From Sphingomonas hengshuiensis (GTDB lineage: Bacteria; Pseudomonadota; Alphaproteobacteria; Sphingomonadales; Sphingomonadaceae): DNA of 64,000 bases. Where the stretch lies: assembly GCA_003240755.1 (NCBI GenBank), contig QFNF01000008.1:1-64000 (forward strand). The letters run 5' to 3'. Positions 7,956 through 17,262 of this stretch are shown here, in pieces. The translations under genes and the position numbers were made by a program. Positions within the stretch are counted from its first letter, which is position 1, and the number at the start of each line of letters is the position of its first letter. The notes under the pieces were generated by a model that was not told the DNA's origin, did no database searches, and saw only the letters and a program-made list of their open reading frames with translations.

Positions 7956-9032
7956 TTACGCCCGGTCGAGGAACACCACGCCGGGAACGGCCAGCCGCAC
8001 CGGCGTCGGCCGCAATGCGCCGTCACGGGTGAGCGCGAACACCGCGACCTCCCCGCTGCGTTCGTTGGCGACCAGCAACTGCCCGGTGTCCTCCAGCAGC
8101 AGGAAGAAGCGCGGCCAGTCGCCCCCGCACGGAACATGCCCGGCCAGCGTCGCGCTGCCATCCTCGGCCAGATCGAACATCGCGATGCTGTCATGCCCGC
8201 GGTTCGAGGCGTAGAGGCGGCGCCCGGCGCGATCGATCGCGATATGCGCCGCCTGCGACCTGCCCTGCCAGCCGGCGGGGAGCAGCGAGGTGGTGGCACG
8301 GCTGGTCAACGTCCCGTCGAACTGCGCGTCGAGCGTGACCAGCGTATTGGCCAGCTCGGTAACGCAATAGGCAACCGGGAGGGCGGGATGATAGGCCAGA
8401 TGCCGTGGCCCCGCCCCGGCCGGCGCGCGCCACGCGACCATCGGCTCGCCGATCTCGCCGCTCGCCAGCGGATAGGCGAAGATCGCATCGGCCCCCAGAT
8501 CGACCGAATGGAGGAAGCGGTTGTCGGGGGTAAAGCCGACCCAGTGCGCGTGCGGGCCGCCCTGCCGATCGGCGCGCGGTCCGGTGCCGCGATGCTGGCG
8601 GACGACCGGCGGCTGCGGGATACCCGCCGCCAGCGGATAGATCGCGACGGTACCCGACGAATAATTGGCGACCGCCAGCAGACGGCCGGCGGGATCGATC
8701 GCGACGTGGCACGGATCGTCGCCGCCGCTCGGCAGGTCGACCAGGATCTTTCCGTCGCGATCGGTCGCGATCATCCGGCCCCCGGCGGACTCGCGCACCA
8801 GATAGCGCATCGATCCGCGCGACACGCCGAACGACGCATCCCGGAGCGCCGGGTCGGCCGCCCCAACGCGCCAGCCGCGGCCGGCGGCGGGCAGGCGGTA
8901 CAGCCCCGCCCCGCCCTTTGCCGCATAGGTGCCGGCGATCAGCGCGGGCCGCCACCCTCGTGCCCGCGCAGGGGCGCTGGACAGGGTGGCGGTGGCGGCC
9001 AGACCGGCCAGAACGGTGCGTCGCGTGGTCAT
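7956..9032 (-). CDS. Lactonase-family beta-propeller protein (6-phosphogluconolactonase / cycloisomerase 2 fold)
   Basis: 358 aa. The N-terminus MTTRRTVLAGLAATATLSSAPARA is a twin-arginine-like signal, so the protein is probably periplasmic. The rest shows propeller repeats: DDPCHVAIDPAGRLLAVANY, HAHWVGFTPDNRFLHSVDLG and HIAIDRAGRRLYASNRGHD, as in the Pgl lactonase family (COG2706). Residues usually needed for lactone hydrolysis (H, R and E in these blades) have counterparts, but a periplasmic Tat-type member need not act on 6-phosphogluconolactone. It is transcribed in the same direction as sodC upstream, with a 35-base gap. Confidence 0.7.
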   Translation of the reverse strand: MTTRRTVLAGLAATATLSSAPARARGWRPALIAGTYAAKGGAGLYRLPAAGRGWRVGAADPALRDASFGVSRGSMRYLVRESAGGRMIATDRDGKILVDLPSGGDDPCHVAIDPAGRLLAVANYSSGTVAIYPLAAGIPQPPVVRQHRGTGPRADRQGGPHAHWVGFTPDNRFLHSVDLGADAIFAYPLASGEIGEPMVAWRAPAGAGPRHLAYHPALPVAYCVTELANTLVTLDAQFDGTLTSRATTSLLPAGWQGRSQAAHIAIDRAGRRLYASNRGHDSIAMFDLAEDGSATLAGHVPCGGDWPRFFLLLEDTGQLLVANERSGEVAVFALTRDGALRPTPVRLAVPGVVFLDRA

Positions 9033-9067
9033 CCCCGCGCTATGCGCCGCCAGGCCGCGCCATGCAA

Positions 9068-9592
9068 TCAGGCGGCGGTGAACACGCCGCAGGCGATGCG
9101 ACCGCCCGAATTGCCCGACGGATCGGTCTTGTAATCGTCGGCACCGGCATGGATCACGAACGCCGCGCCGTCGGCGTCGAGCAGCCCGTCCATCGTGCCC
9201 GAAGGCAGCATGATCGTGACCGAACCGGTACCATCGGCGCCGATCGTCAGGTTGGGCGCGTCGCCGGCATGCGGGCCGGCGGGATTGCTGGTGCCGTGCT
9301 GCCGTGCGGTCGGGTTCCAATGCCCCCCGGCGGTGGTGAAGTCGGGCGCGTCGCAGCGGCCGGTGGTGTGGACATGCGCGCCGTGCAGCCCGGCGGGCAT
9401 GCCGCGCGCGTCGATCCGGACCTGGATACCGCCCGCCATCTCGGTCGCGGTGACGGTGCCGGCATCGGCCCCGGCGGCGGTGCGCAGCGACGCGGTGGCG
9501 CTGCGGCCGGCGGTTTCGCCAGTGGCAGTGGTCGTGGTGCAACCGGCAAGGGCGGTGGCGGCGAGGGCGGTCAGGATGGTGGCACGCAGCAT
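9068..9592 (-). CDS. sodC: Copper/zinc superoxide dismutase, lipoprotein-type
   Basis: 174 aa. The signal ends in the lipobox ALAGC (C18), so the enzyme is likely tethered in the periplasm. Metal ligands are all present: H73 and H75 (GAHVH), H91 (GGHWN), H99, H108 and D111 (GPHAGDAPN), H148 (VIHAG); C80 and C168 can form the conserved disulfide. It converts superoxide to peroxide and oxygen outside the cytoplasm. A short Thr-rich linker follows the lipid cysteine. Confidence 0.9.
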   Translation of the reverse strand: MLRATILTALAATALAGCTTTTATGETAGRSATASLRTAAGADAGTVTATEMAGGIQVRIDARGMPAGLHGAHVHTTGRCDAPDFTTAGGHWNPTARQHGTSNPAGPHAGDAPNLTIGADGTGSVTIMLPSGTMDGLLDADGAAFVIHAGADDYKTDPSGNSGGRIACGVFTAA

Positions 9593-9648
9593 GGCAAATT
9601 CCCCATTTGATACAGGAGCGGAATGTTTTACCGGCACGACCGGTTCCG

Positions 9649-10440
9649 TCACGGCGTCATCGGCCCGGCGAGCAGCAGCGGATCGATGCGCGCATCGTGC
9701 CATTTCATGCCCCAGTGCAGATGCGGCCCGGTCGCCCGCCCGGTCGCGCCGATCGCGCCGACCACCTGCCCCTGCCGCACTCGATCGCCGACCTTCACGT
9801 CGATGCGCGAGAGGTGGAGGAACGCGCTGTTCAACCCCATGCCATGGTCGATCATCAGCAGGTTTCCCTCCAGCGTGAAGGGCGCGGGCGCGGCGAGGGT
9901 GACGACGCCATCGGCGGGAGCGGCGACCGGCGTACCGGTCGGGCGGGCGACGTCGACCCCCGAATGATAGGCGCCGGGTTCGCCGGCATAGACACGCTGC
10001 GATCCGAACAGGCCGGAGATGCGGCCCGTGACCGGCCAGGCGAAGCGCTGCCGCCATCCCTGCGCATCGCTCGCCACGTCACGGGCGGCGGCGATCCGCG
10101 CCAGCTCGGGCGCGCGGCGCCGCCGGAATTCGGCGGAGGGCTGCGACACGCGCGGCAGGGTCGGCAATCGCTCGATCCGCCATGCGCGCGGGGGGACGGC
10201 GATCGGACGGATCAGGCGCTGCCCGTCGGGCAGGGTCGCGACCAGCGTCGCGGACGGCCCGGCATCGCGGTCGAACGCGATCAGGAACCGCCCGTCCGGC
10301 GCGACCGCCACCGGCCTGCCATCCAGTTGCAACGTCGCTCCCGGCGGCACGCTGCCGGTGAGCGCCGCGCCCTGTCCCGCCGTCCCGTCAAGCGCGATCG
10401 CACCCTGCGCGGCCACGACCAGCGCGGCGGCGACGATCAT
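9649..10440 (-). CDS. M23-family peptidoglycan endopeptidase (LytM domain)
   Basis: 263 aa. N-terminal signal (residues 1-16), a middle domain of beta type, then the LytM/M23 domain from about 130 with H159 and D163 (YHSGVD) and H240-L-H242 (GPHLHW), the zinc ligands and catalytic histidine of active enzymes. It should cleave peptide cross-links of murein in the periplasm. The start codon overlaps the stop of the DUF2093 gene (ATGA), so it belongs to the xseA-DUF2093-M23 operon. Confidence 0.85.
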   Translation of the reverse strand: MIVAAALVVAAQGAIALDGTAGQGAALTGSVPPGATLQLDGRPVAVAPDGRFLIAFDRDAGPSATLVATLPDGQRLIRPIAVPPRAWRIERLPTLPRVSQPSAEFRRRRAPELARIAAARDVASDAQGWRQRFAWPVTGRISGLFGSQRVYAGEPGAYHSGVDVARPTGTPVAAPADGVVTLAAPAPFTLEGNLLMIDHGMGLNSAFLHLSRIDVKVGDRVRQGQVVGAIGATGRATGPHLHWGMKWHDARIDPLLLAGPMTP

Positions 10441-10634
10441 CGCGGCGCGAGCGCGGCGGTCGCGGCCTCGGCGGTGGCATAGGCTTCCTGCCGTGCCGCG
10501 CTCCAGTAGCGCAACTCCTCCAGCGGGATGCGCGCGCCTGTCCCGGCACAGGTCACATAGTCGCCATCGACGAGCACCCGGAAATTGTTGGTCAGATATT
10601 GCAGCTTGGCGGGGCGGCTTTCGGGTTTCAGCAT
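10437..10634 (-). CDS. DUF2093 family protein
   Basis: 65 aa, MLKPESRPAKLQYLTNNFRVL..., the conserved short alphaproteobacterial DUF2093 protein with the pattern AKLQY...F.VL..GDYV.CAVTG..I.L..LRYWS. Function unknown. It starts 12 bases after the xseA stop and ends overlapping the M23 start by four bases, so it is translationally coupled. Confidence 0.8.
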   Translation of the reverse strand: MLKPESRPAKLQYLTNNFRVLVDGDYVTCAGTGARIPLEELRYWSAARQEAYATAEAATAALAPR

Positions 10635-10646
10635 GGGGCTTCCGGA

Positions 10647-12143
10647 TCAGAGCAGGGTGGGTTGCGTGCGATCGACATAGGCGCGCCCTCCGGGGCGCTC
10701 AACCTTCGCGTCGAGCACGCCGTCGCGGAAGTGGAGTTGCAGCGCCCCCGCCGCACGGGCATCGGCGGCCGACGCCACCGTCCTGCCGCTGGCGCGCGCG
10801 ACGACGCGGACATAGCCCTTTTGCAGCAGATTGTCGGGGTTCACCTGTTCCAGCATGCGCGCGGTGCCGTCGAACCGCGCGCGGGCCTGCGCCAGCCGCT
10901 GGGTCAGCATCGCCGGCCGCAGCGCATGGCCGTGGCGGTCGAGGCTGCGGCGCGCAGCGGCAACGCGGCGTTCGAGCGCCAGCGACAGGCGGCCGGCGAC
11001 CTCGTCCAGCCGCTGCCGCTGCGGCCCCAGCAGCGCGTCGCGGCGCGGCATGACGCGGACCAACGCCGCCAGTTGCTCGCGACCCCGATCGTGATAGCGC
11101 CGCGCACACCGCCCGGACCGCAGCGACAGGCTGGCGATGCCATGGGCAAGGTCGGCGCGGACCGGCACCGCGATCTCGGCGGCGGCGGTCGGGGTCGGCG
11201 CGCGCAGGTCGGCGGCATGGTCGCACAGCGTCGTGTCGGTCTCGTGCCCGACCGCGGAGATGACCGGGATCGGCGAGGCGGCGACCGCGCGGACGACGAC
11301 CTCTTCGTTGAAGCACCACAGGTCCTCGATCGATCCACCGCCGCGCGCGACGATCAGCAGGTCGGGGCGGTAGAGGGTGCTGTCCTGCCCCCCGGCCGTA
11401 CCCCCGCGCAGGCGGGGGTCCAGGGTTTCACTCGCAGGCGTTGGCATTTCTGGCTCTGGACCCCCGCCTGCGCGGGGGTACGGCTGTGGTTCGTCGAAGG
11501 TCGGCCGTTCGGGAAGGGACGCGAACCCCTTCACCGCCGCCGCGATCTCCGCCGCCGCCCCCTCGCCCTGCACCTTGACCGGCCACACCAGCACATGCGT
11601 CGGGCAGCGATCCTCCAGCCGGTGGAGGATGTCGCGGATGACCGCGCCGGTCGGCGAGGTGACGATGCCGATGGTGCGCGGCAGGAACGGCAGCGCGCGC
11701 TTCCTGCCCATGTCGAACAGCCCCTCGCCCGCCAGCCTGGCCTTGAGCTTTTCCAGCAGCGCCATCAGCGCGCCCTCTCCGGCAAGCTCCAGATGATCGA
11801 TCACGATCTGGTAGCGCGAGCGGCCGGGATAGGTGGTGAGCTTTCCGGTCGCGATCACCTCCACCCCGTCCTGCGGGGTAAAGGCGAGGCGTCCGGCCGA
11901 TCCGCGCCACATCACCCCGTCGATCAGCGCGGCATCGTCCTTCAGCGCCAGATAGACATGGCCCGACGACGCGCGCTTGTAGCCCGAAATCTCGCCGCGC
12001 AGCCGGACGCGGCCGAACTCGCCCTCGACCATGCGCTTCAGCCGGCCGGCAAGTTCGCTGACGCTTTCGGGGGCGGCGTTGTCGTTCGGGCGCGGCTCGG
12101 CTACGAGCCGGCTCGAGGAAAAATCGGGGAAACGATCGTCCAT
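10647..12143 (-). CDS. xseA: Exodeoxyribonuclease VII large subunit
   Basis: 498 aa. It has an N-terminal OB fold ([23 protein letters not shown], about 44-68) followed by the catalytic domain ([61 protein letters not shown]) and a coiled C-terminal region. With XseB it degrades single-stranded DNA to oligonucleotides. Between FDEP and [10 protein letters not shown] the protein carries about 30 extra residues (roughly 221-250, [12 protein letters not shown]...LDPRLRGG) encoded by a palindromic repeat at 11395-11484. The frame stays open and all core motifs are intact, so the protein is probably functional. The start codon overlaps that of divergent purD. Confidence 0.92.
   Translation of the reverse strand: MDDRFPDFSSSRLVAEPRPNDNAAPESVSELAGRLKRMVEGEFGRVRLRGEISGYKRASSGHVYLALKDDAALIDGVMWRGSAGRLAFTPQDGVEVIATGKLTTYPGRSRYQIVIDHLELAGEGALMALLEKLKARLAGEGLFDMGRKRALPFLPRTIGIVTSPTGAVIRDILHRLEDRCPTHVLVWPVKVQGEGAAAEIAAAVKGFASLPERPTFDEPQPYPRAGGGPEPEMPTPASETLDPRLRGGTAGGQDSTLYRPDLLIVARGGGSIEDLWCFNEEVVVRAVAASPIPVISAVGHETDTTLCDHAADLRAPTPTAAAEIAVPVRADLAHGIASLSLRSGRCARRYHDRGREQLAALVRVMPRRDALLGPQRQRLDEVAGRLSLALERRVAAARRSLDRHGHALRPAMLTQRLAQARARFDGTARMLEQVNPDNLLQKGYVRVVARASGRTVASAADARAAGALQLHFRDGVLDAKVERPGGRAYVDRTQPTLL
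11395..11484. repeat. Perfect 29-bp inverted repeat inserted in frame inside xseA
   Basis: The left arm 11395-11423 and right arm 11456-11484 are exact reverse complements (29 of 29), separated by 32 bases. The core is CCCCCGCGCAGGCGGGGG. The element is about 90 bases, a multiple of three, and is translated as proline/glycine-rich sequence in XseA. It resembles palindromic repeats dispersed in intergenic DNA of sphingomonads and, in its coding-sequence location, the Rickettsia palindromic elements. Confidence 0.85.
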
Positions 12144-13404
12144 GAATGTCCTGTTGATCGGATCGGGTGGGCGCGAGCACGCGCTGGCGTGGAAGCTGGC
12201 ACAGTCGCCGCTCCTCGATACGCTTTATGCCGCGCCCGGCAACCCCGGCATCGCGCACTGCGCGACGCTGGTGCCGCTCGACGTCGCCGATCACGCCGCG
12301 GTGGTGCGCTTCTGCGGCGAAGCGTCGATCGGCCTGGTCGTCATCGGCCCCGAAGCGCCGCTGGTCGCCGGCCTTGCCGACGACCTGCGCGGTGCGGGCG
12401 TCGCGGTGTTCGGCCCGTCGGCCGCCGCCGCACAGCTCGAAGGGTCGAAGGGCTATACCAAGGACCTGTGCCGCGAGGCCGATATCCCGACCGCCGGCTA
12501 TGTCCGCGTGGCCGCGCTCGACGATGCCGTCGCCGCCCTTTCCCCCTTCGCGCTGCCCGTGGTCATCAAGGCCGACGGGCTGGCGGCGGGCAAGGGGGTG
12601 ACGGTGGCGATGGACCGTGCCGAGGCCGAAGCGGCGCTGGCCGCGATCTTCGAACAGCCCGGCGGCGAGGCCGTGATCGAGGAATTCCTGGCCGGCGAGG
12701 AAGCCAGCCTGTTCGTGCTGACCGATGGCGTATCGCTGCTGCCGTTCGGGTCGGCCCAGGATCACAAGCGCGTCGGCGACGGTGACGTCGGGCCGAATAC
12801 CGGTGGCATGGGCGCCTATTCGCCCGCCCCGGTGCTGACGCCCGCGCTGGAACGCCAGGCGATCGACACGATCGTGGCGCCGACCGTCGCGGCGATGGCC
12901 GCGCGGGGCACACCCTATGCCGGTGTGCTCTATGCCGGGCTGATGCTGACCGATCGCGGCCCCAGGCTGATCGAATATAATGCGCGCTTCGGCGATCCCG
13001 AGGCGCAGGTGCTGATGGCGCGGCTGGACAGCGACCTGCTGCCGGTGCTGCTGGCGGTCGCGGGCGGCACGCTCGACCGGGTCGCGCCGCCGGTGTTCGC
13101 CGACGATACCGCGCTGACCGTGGTGATGGCCGCCACCGGCTATCCGGGCACGCCGCAGACGGGCCGGCCGATCGGCGGGATCGACGCGGCGGAGGCGACC
13201 GGGGCGATCATCTTCCACGCGGGAACCCGTTCGGGCGACACGGGCGTTGTCACCGCCGGAGGTCGGGTGCTGGCCGTTACCGCGCGGGGAGCGAACGTCA
13301 CCGCGGCGCAGGCCGCGGCCTATCGCGCGGTCGACGCGCTCGATTTTCCCGGCTTCTGCCGCCGCGATATCGGCTGGCGCGAAGTCGCCCGCGAAGCGCA
13401 ATAA
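12142..13404 (+). CDS. purD: Phosphoribosylamine-glycine ligase
   Basis: 420 aa. Opens with [19 protein letters not shown], the N-domain signature; the ATP-grasp part contains [30 protein letters not shown] and [30 protein letters not shown] is near the C-terminal third. It makes glycinamide ribonucleotide in purine synthesis. Its ATG (12142-12144) overlaps the xseA ATG on the other strand, so its ribosome site and promoter must lie within the 5-prime part of xseA. Confidence 0.95.
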   Translation: MNVLLIGSGGREHALAWKLAQSPLLDTLYAAPGNPGIAHCATLVPLDVADHAAVVRFCGEASIGLVVIGPEAPLVAGLADDLRGAGVAVFGPSAAAAQLEGSKGYTKDLCREADIPTAGYVRVAALDDAVAALSPFALPVVIKADGLAAGKGVTVAMDRAEAEAALAAIFEQPGGEAVIEEFLAGEEASLFVLTDGVSLLPFGSAQDHKRVGDGDVGPNTGGMGAYSPAPVLTPALERQAIDTIVAPTVAAMAARGTPYAGVLYAGLMLTDRGPRLIEYNARFGDPEAQVLMARLDSDLLPVLLAVAGGTLDRVAPPVFADDTALTVVMAATGYPGTPQTGRPIGGIDAAEATGAIIFHAGTRSGDTGVVTAGGRVLAVTARGANVTAAQAAAYRAVDALDFPGFCRRDIGWREVAREAQ

Positions 13405-13416
13405 GGAACGGACAAG

Positions 13417-14028
13417 ATGGATAGCGGCACCACCCCCCTGCAATCGCCGGGCTTCCTCGGCGCGCTGACCACCGCCCATTTCGCGCTGATCGCCGTGCTG
13501 GCGGTGCTGACGATCATCGGCATCGCCTATGGCATGAAGCTGTCGCGGGCGCGGCGGCGGGGGGTGCGCGAGCTGGAGGATTCCGGCCATCTGGAACGTA
13601 GCGGCGAGACGCCGGCCGGTGATCCGGATGCCCCGGCGGACACCGTCCCGGTCGAGCGTGCGGCCGAATCCGCGCCGGTCGCCCAGCCCGCCCCCGCAGC
13701 GGCGCCGCAGCCGGTCGCCCAGCCCGCGCCCGTGGCGGCACCGGTTCCGCAACCGGTGCCTGCCCCGCCCCCGCCGGCGGTTCCCGCTGGCGAAACCGAC
13801 CTCACCCGCCTGAAGGGGCTGGGTCCGAAGGTCGCGGCGATGCTGGTCGAACAGGGCATCGCCGACATCGCGGCACTGGCGCGACTGGACCCGGCACAGG
13901 CGGACGCCGTCGCCGGCCGGCTGGGCATGTTCGCCCCGCGCATGGCGCGCGACCGCTGGGTCGAACAGGCGCGACTGCTGGCGGCGGGCGATGTCGCCGG
14001 GTTCGAGGCGAGGTTCGGCAAGCTGTAG
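13417..14028 (+). CDS. Membrane-anchored protein with Pro/Ala linker and C-terminal helix-hairpin-helix-like domain
   Basis: 203 aa. One membrane segment (about 21-42), a basic stretch (SRARRRG), a long Pro/Ala/Val linker (about 75-126), and a C-terminal domain TRLKGLGPKVAAMLVEQGIADIAAL, which matches helix-hairpin-helix folds seen at the ends of many alphaproteobacterial membrane proteins next to ribosomal protein L21-like HhH modules. Twelve bases after purD, so probably co-transcribed. Whether the HhH binds DNA or protein is unknown. Confidence 0.7.
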   Translation: MDSGTTPLQSPGFLGALTTAHFALIAVLAVLTIIGIAYGMKLSRARRRGVRELEDSGHLERSGETPAGDPDAPADTVPVERAAESAPVAQPAPAAAPQPVAQPAPVAAPVPQPVPAPPPPAVPAGETDLTRLKGLGPKVAAMLVEQGIADIAALARLDPAQADAVAGRLGMFAPRMARDRWVEQARLLAAGDVAGFEARFGKL

Positions 14029-14073
14029 CGGTTCGACCGGACGCCCCCGGTCCCCCGCCGATCCGCCCCGGCG

Positions 14074-15378
14074 CTATTCGACCGCCTCGACCAGCAGCTT
14101 GTCGATCTTGCGCCCGTCCATGTCGACGATCTCGAAGCGCCAACCCTGTTCGGTGAAATGCTCGCCCTCGGTCGGCAGGTGCTTGAGGATCGCCAGCGCC
14201 AGCCCGGCGACGGTCGCATAGTCGCGATCCTCGGGCAGGTCGATGCCGATCCGTTCGGCCAACTGGTCGGCGGGCGTCTGGCCCGACACCAGCAGCGATC
14301 CGTCCTCGCGGCGGATGACATGCGGCGAATCGCCCTCGTCGGCGTCCGATGCGAAATCGCCGGCGATCGCCCGCAGCAGGTCGGCGGGGGTCACGATCCC
14401 GTCGAAATGGCCATATTCGTCATGGACGAGGCCCATCGGCACGGCGGCACGGCGAATCGCCTGCAGCGCGTCCATCGCATCGACCTGATCGGGCAGCACC
14501 GGCGCCTCGTGCAGCAGCGCGCGCAGGTCGAGCGGCTCGCCGCGACACATCGCCGCGACGATGTCGCGCGCCTGCACCACGCCGATCACGGCATCGACCG
14601 ATCCCTCGGCCACCGGCAGGCGGGTGTGCGGCGTCGCCGCCATCGCCGCGCGGACACCCGCTTCGTCCAGCGTGACGTCGAGCCATTCGACATCGGTCCG
14701 CGGCGTCATCACCTCGCGCACCGGACGGTCGGCCAGCCGTACCACGCCCGAGATGATCGAGCGCTCATGCTCCTCGATCACGCCCGACCGGCTGGCTTCG
14801 GCGACCAGCAGGTGCAGCTCCTCCGCCGTCACCCGGTTTTCGGATTCGCGGTTCATCCTGAGCAGCTTGAAGATCAGCCCCGACGTCGTGTCGAGCAGCC
14901 ACACGAACGGCGCGGTGATCCGCGACAGCCACAGCATCGGCACCGCGACCAGCACCGCGATCGGCTCCGGACTGCGCAGCGCGAACTGCTTGGGCACCAG
15001 CTCGCCGATCACCAGGCTGGCAAAGGTCGTGACCGCGATCACCAGCCCGAAGCCGACATTGGCGCCGAGCGATGCGGGTACGCCCAGCAGCACCAGCCGT
15101 TCGCCGACCGGCCCGCCCAGGCTGGCACCCGAATAGGCGCCCGACAGGATGCCGATCAGCGTAATGCCGATCTGCACCGTCGACAGGAATTTCCCCGGAT
15201 CGTCGGCCAGCCGCATCGCCGTCTGCGCACCGCGCCCGCCGGCCTTCGCCAACCCCTCCAGCCTCGCCTTGCGCGCGGACACGATGGCGAGTTCGGACAT
15301 GGCGAACACGCCGTTCAACGCCACCAGCGCGAGGATGATGACGACGTCGAACCAGGGGAAGGGTGTGAGAGGTTCCAT
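14074..15378 (-). CDS. Hemolysin-family / CNNM-type transporter with CBS pair and CorC domain
   Basis: 434 aa from the ATG at 15378 (MEPLTPFPWFDVV); an upstream ATG would add 13 non-hydrophobic residues. Order of domains: DUF21/CNNM membrane region (about 8-190, with FAMSELAIVSARKARL and IGELVPKQFALRSPE), a tandem CBS pair (about 210-330, PVREVMTPRTDVEWLD and VHDEYGHFDGIVTPADLL), and a C-terminal CorC_HlyC domain (about 350-434). Family members are linked to magnesium or cobalt efflux. It is convergent with the HhH gene and divergent from the OmpA-like gene. Confidence 0.88.
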   Translation of the reverse strand: MEPLTPFPWFDVVIILALVALNGVFAMSELAIVSARKARLEGLAKAGGRGAQTAMRLADDPGKFLSTVQIGITLIGILSGAYSGASLGGPVGERLVLLGVPASLGANVGFGLVIAVTTFASLVIGELVPKQFALRSPEPIAVLVAVPMLWLSRITAPFVWLLDTTSGLIFKLLRMNRESENRVTAEELHLLVAEASRSGVIEEHERSIISGVVRLADRPVREVMTPRTDVEWLDVTLDEAGVRAAMAATPHTRLPVAEGSVDAVIGVVQARDIVAAMCRGEPLDLRALLHEAPVLPDQVDAMDALQAIRRAAVPMGLVHDEYGHFDGIVTPADLLRAIAGDFASDADEGDSPHVIRREDGSLLVSGQTPADQLAERIGIDLPEDRDYATVAGLALAILKHLPTEGEHFTEQGWRFEIVDMDGRKIDKLLVEAVE

Positions 15379-15555
15379 TGAACTGGCCCATCCATGCCGC
15401 AACGCGGCGCTCCGCACAACCGGCGAGTCGCGGTGCCGGCGTCGATTGTCGCGGGCGGTCCGGTCAGCCGCCGTTCAAAACGCATGCGGAACAAGATTGC
15501 CGTTGCCCGGTTTGTCCGGGCAAGACGAAATCGGATACGACGAAAGGAAACGAGC

Positions 15556-16230
15556 ATGGCGACGGGCAAGTTCTGGATCGCGGGCGCGCTGTCGGCGGCG
15601 CTGCTGACCGGTGGCTGCGTGACCGACCCGGAAACCGGCGAACGCGGCATTTCGCGCGCGGCGATCGGCGGGATCGGCGGCGCGGTCGGCGGCTATCTGC
15701 TGGGCGATCTGGTCGGCGGACGCCGCGACCGGACCGAAAAGATCCTGGGCGCGGGGATCGGCGGCCTCGCCGGTGCCGGCATCGGCGCCTATATGGACCG
15801 GCAGGAACGCGACCTGCGCGCCCGCACCGCCGGCACCGATGTCGAGGTGACGCGCCGCGGCGACGACCTCGTGCTCAACATGCCCTCGGGCATCACCTTC
15901 GCCTATGACAGCGCCAATGTGCAGCCGCAGTTCCGTTCGACGCTGGACCAGGTCGCCGACGTGCTGCGCGATTACAACCAGACCTATATCGATGTGTACG
16001 GCCACACCGATTCGACGGGGTCGGACGCGTACAACCAGACGCTGTCGGAACGCCGCGCGGCGTCCGTCGCCAGCTATCTGACCTCGCGCGGAGTGCAGTC
16101 GGCGCGGATCGGCACCCGCGGCTTCGGCGAAAGCCAGCCGGTCGCGTCGAACGAAACCGAGGAGGGCCGCGCCGAGAACCGCCGGGTGGAGATCAAGATC
16201 GTGCCGATCGCCCAGGACCAGTTGCGCTGA
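15556..16230 (+). CDS. OmpA-family lipoprotein with glycine zipper
   Basis: 224 aa from ATG 15556, chosen because AAAGGAAACGAGC gives a good ribosome site and the signal MATGKFWIAGALSAALLTGGC ends in a lipobox (C21). Residues ~38-75 form a glycine-zipper segment (GGIGGAVGGYLLGDLVGG). The C-terminal OmpA domain (about 105-220) has GHTDSTGSDAYNQTLSERRA, which includes the D and R that bind diaminopimelate of murein. It likely links the outer membrane to peptidoglycan, similar to the YiaD group. Confidence 0.9.
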   Translation: MATGKFWIAGALSAALLTGGCVTDPETGERGISRAAIGGIGGAVGGYLLGDLVGGRRDRTEKILGAGIGGLAGAGIGAYMDRQERDLRARTAGTDVEVTRRGDDLVLNMPSGITFAYDSANVQPQFRSTLDQVADVLRDYNQTYIDVYGHTDSTGSDAYNQTLSERRAASVASYLTSRGVQSARIGTRGFGESQPVASNETEEGRAENRRVEIKIVPIAQDQLR

Positions 16231-16251
16231 GCCAGCGTCGCTGACCACGCA

Positions 16252-16287
16252 ACGCCGCCCCGCCACCTATCCCCGGCGGGGCGGCGT
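16252..16287. terminator. Inverted repeat at the convergent ends of the OmpA-like gene and map
   Basis: ACGCCGCCCCGCC (16252-16264) and its exact reverse complement (16275-16287) form a 13-bp stem with a 10-base loop. It spans the map stop codon and lies 21 bases after the OmpA-like gene. There is no clear T-run, so this is a probable bidirectional hairpin rather than a classical intrinsic terminator. Confidence 0.55.
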
Positions 16288-17040
16288 CTCGTCGGAACGC
16301 AGCGTCAGCACCTCGACCCCGGTCGCGGTCACGGCGACGGTGTGCTCGAACTGCGCCGACAGCTTGCCATCGGCGGTCACGACGGTCCATTCATCGGCCT
16401 CGCTCACCACCTTGCGCGATCCCTGGTTGAGCATCGGCTCGATCGTGAACGTCATCCCCTCGCGCAGCACCGCGCCGGTGCCCGGCCTGCCGAAATTGAG
16501 GACCGAGGGTTCCTCGTGCATCTCGCGCCCGATGCCGTGCCCGCAATATTCGCGCACCACCGAATAGCCGAGCTTCTTGGCATGCCGTTCGATCGCATGG
16601 CCGATATCCCCCAGTCGCGCGCCGGGGCGGACCTGCCCGATCCCCGCCCACATCGCCCCCTGCGCCGCCTGCACCAGCCGCCGCGCCTGCGGGCCGACGT
16701 CACCGACCAGATAGGTCTTGGACGAATCGGCGATGAAGCCGTCCTTTTCCAGCGTGATGTCGAGATTGACGATATCGCCGTCGCGCACGATCGCGCCCGC
16801 ATCGGGCACCCCGTGGCACACCACATGGTTGATCGAACTGTTGAGGACATAGGCAAAGCCATATTGCCCCTTGCTCGCCGGGCGGGCGGCGCAATCCCCG
16901 ACGATATACCGCTCCACCAGATCGTTGATCGCCAGCGTCGACATGCCCGCCAGCACCTGCCGGTCGAGCATTTCGAACACCGACGCGAGCAGCCGGCCCG
17001 AAGCGCGCATCCGGTCGAGCTCGGCGGGCGTCTTCACCAT
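16267..17040 (-). CDS. map: Methionine aminopeptidase, type I
   Basis: 257 aa from the ATG at 17040 (MVKTPAELD), one base after the ParD-like stop. Metal ligands are in place: NLDITLEKDGFIADSS (two D), YCGHGIGREMHEEP (H), TFTIEPML (E) and QFEHTV (E). It removes the initiator methionine from nascent proteins. A separate housekeeping map may exist elsewhere; this copy is the one paired with a ParD-like gene. Confidence 0.93.
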   Translation of the reverse strand: MVKTPAELDRMRASGRLLASVFEMLDRQVLAGMSTLAINDLVERYIVGDCAARPASKGQYGFAYVLNSSINHVVCHGVPDAGAIVRDGDIVNLDITLEKDGFIADSSKTYLVGDVGPQARRLVQAAQGAMWAGIGQVRPGARLGDIGHAIERHAKKLGYSVVREYCGHGIGREMHEEPSVLNFGRPGTGAVLREGMTFTIEPMLNQGSRKVVSEADEWTVVTADGKLSAQFEHTVAVTATGVEVLTLRSDETPPRRG

Positions 17041-17041
17041 C

Positions 17042-17248
17042 TCAGGCGGCGACCGCATCGACCGCGCGGACCTGCGCCGCGGCCAGCCGGGTGCGGACGA
17101 TATCGTTGAACGACAGGTCGGGATTGGCCTCGGCGATCATGCCGATCGTCATCCAGAACTCGGCCTGCGCGTTGATCGAGCGGCACAACACCCCGCTCGC
17201 CCGCCGCACCTCCTCGTGCAGCGCGTCGTCGATCTTCACGATACCCAT
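17042..17248 (-). CDS. ParD-like antitoxin-family protein upstream of map
   Basis: 68 aa: MGIVKIDDALHEEVRRASGVLCRSINAQAEFWM, which fits the ParD-like ribbon-helix-helix family (Pfam ParD_like): a beta strand (IVKIDD) and two helices. Its stop is one base before the map start, so the two are coupled. No ParE-type toxin is adjacent. An AT-rich palindrome lies 15 bases upstream and could be its own operator. Confidence 0.8.
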   Translation of the reverse strand: MGIVKIDDALHEEVRRASGVLCRSINAQAEFWMTIGMIAEANPDLSFNDIVRTRLAAAQVRAVDAVAA

Positions 17249-17262
17249 TGCCGCCTCCCGCT

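Noticed and set aside
11428..13752. Minus-strand frame of more than 700 codons opposite purD
   Set aside because: Shadow of purD and of xseA in another frame; no domain seen.
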